Positions 5,405 to 5,526 of a DNA stretch of 5,526 bases are shown one piece after another. The stretch's first letter is position 1. The number at the start of each line of letters is the position of its first letter. The notes under the pieces are model-generated. The model ran no database searches and was not told where the DNA came from. It worked only from the letters and a program-made list of their open reading frames with translations. The translations under genes and the position numbers were made by a program. Origin of the DNA: Nitrospira lenta (GTDB lineage: Bacteria > Nitrospirota > Nitrospiria > Nitrospirales > Nitrospiraceae); the NCBI GenBank assembly GCA_945906715.1, contig CAMDRK010000193.1, positions 1-5,526 of the forward strand. The letters run 5' to 3'.

Positions 5405-5526
5405 TCAAAGAATTCCCTCCCACAAATCTCTCCAGTCCGGATTCTGCTTCTCGATCAGTTCCAACTTCCAGCCCCTGTTCCATTTCTTCATCTGTTTTTC
5501 TCTGCGAATGGCTGACTCCATATCCT
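5405..5526 (-). CDS. GIY-YIG nuclease family protein, C-terminal end (partial at window end)
   Basis: On the - strand a frame is open from the window edge (first whole codon 5524-5522) to TGA at 5407-5405, giving 39 residues. They include MESAIRREKQMKKWNRGWK, then LELIEKQNPDWRDLW. This matches the conserved end of the small YhbQ-like GIY-YIG proteins: a glutamate-containing helix (ESAIxREKxxKxW, whose Glu is the metal ligand in the family), then the W-K-x-x-L-I-E-x-x-N-P-x-W-x-D-L ending. The GIY-YIG motif itself would lie outside the window. Members are single-domain proteins of roughly 90-100 residues, DNA-cleaving by homology and often found beside palindromic repeats. Only the end is visible, so catalytic completeness cannot be judged. 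Confidence 0.82.
   Translation of the reverse strand, partial: DMESAIRREKQMKKWNRGWKLELIEKQNPDWRDLWEGIL

Noticed and set aside
1..5526. CRISPR array, tRNA, rRNA, insertion sequence or toxin-antitoxin pair
   Set aside because: No regularly spaced repeats, no tRNA-like fold or rRNA sequence, no transposase and no small gene pair of that kind were seen on either strand.

Overview
The window looks like a chromosomal segment from a Gram-negative, fairly GC-rich bacterium. An outer-membrane beta-barrel protein ending in the usual terminal phenylalanine, and a Sel1-repeat protein with a signal peptide, both point to a diderm envelope. The gene mix and intergenic repeat styles remind me of Nitrospira-type genomes (Nitrospirota), but that is an impression and no marker gene here proves it.

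Layout: (1) 2-598, + strand, 3' end of an outer-membrane beta-barrel gene. (2) 599-752, a gap holding a near-perfect 75-nt GT/AC-armed hairpin (613-687) and a small hairpin over the ribosome-binding site of the next gene. (3) 753-2249, + strand, a CYTH-CHAD protein of the inorganic triphosphatase/polyphosphate-binding type. (4) 2344-2925, + strand, an exported Sel1-repeat protein, with a possible 37-codon ORF overlapping its stop. (5) 3066-3362, + strand, an unrecognised 98-residue protein. (6) 3363-3487, a gap between convergent genes with an inverted repeat that could terminate transcription both ways. (7) 5272-3488, - strand, two tandem genes for double-domain universal stress proteins, probably one operon. 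(8) 5273-5404, a gap with two small hairpins, one being the widespread ATTCCCGC-GAAA-GCGGGAAT palindrome. (9) 5526-5405, - strand, the C-terminal end of a GIY-YIG nuclease family protein cut by the window edge.

The genes suggest stress and phosphate-nucleotide handling (CYTH-CHAD, ATP-binding universal stress proteins) beside envelope proteins, but nothing shows that they form one system. I do not see a new defence, mobile or biosynthetic system. The most unusual structures are non-coding: the long hairpin at 613-687, whose four non-Watson-Crick wobbles are all G-U on the + strand transcript, and the repeat-rich gaps near 3400 and 5370.
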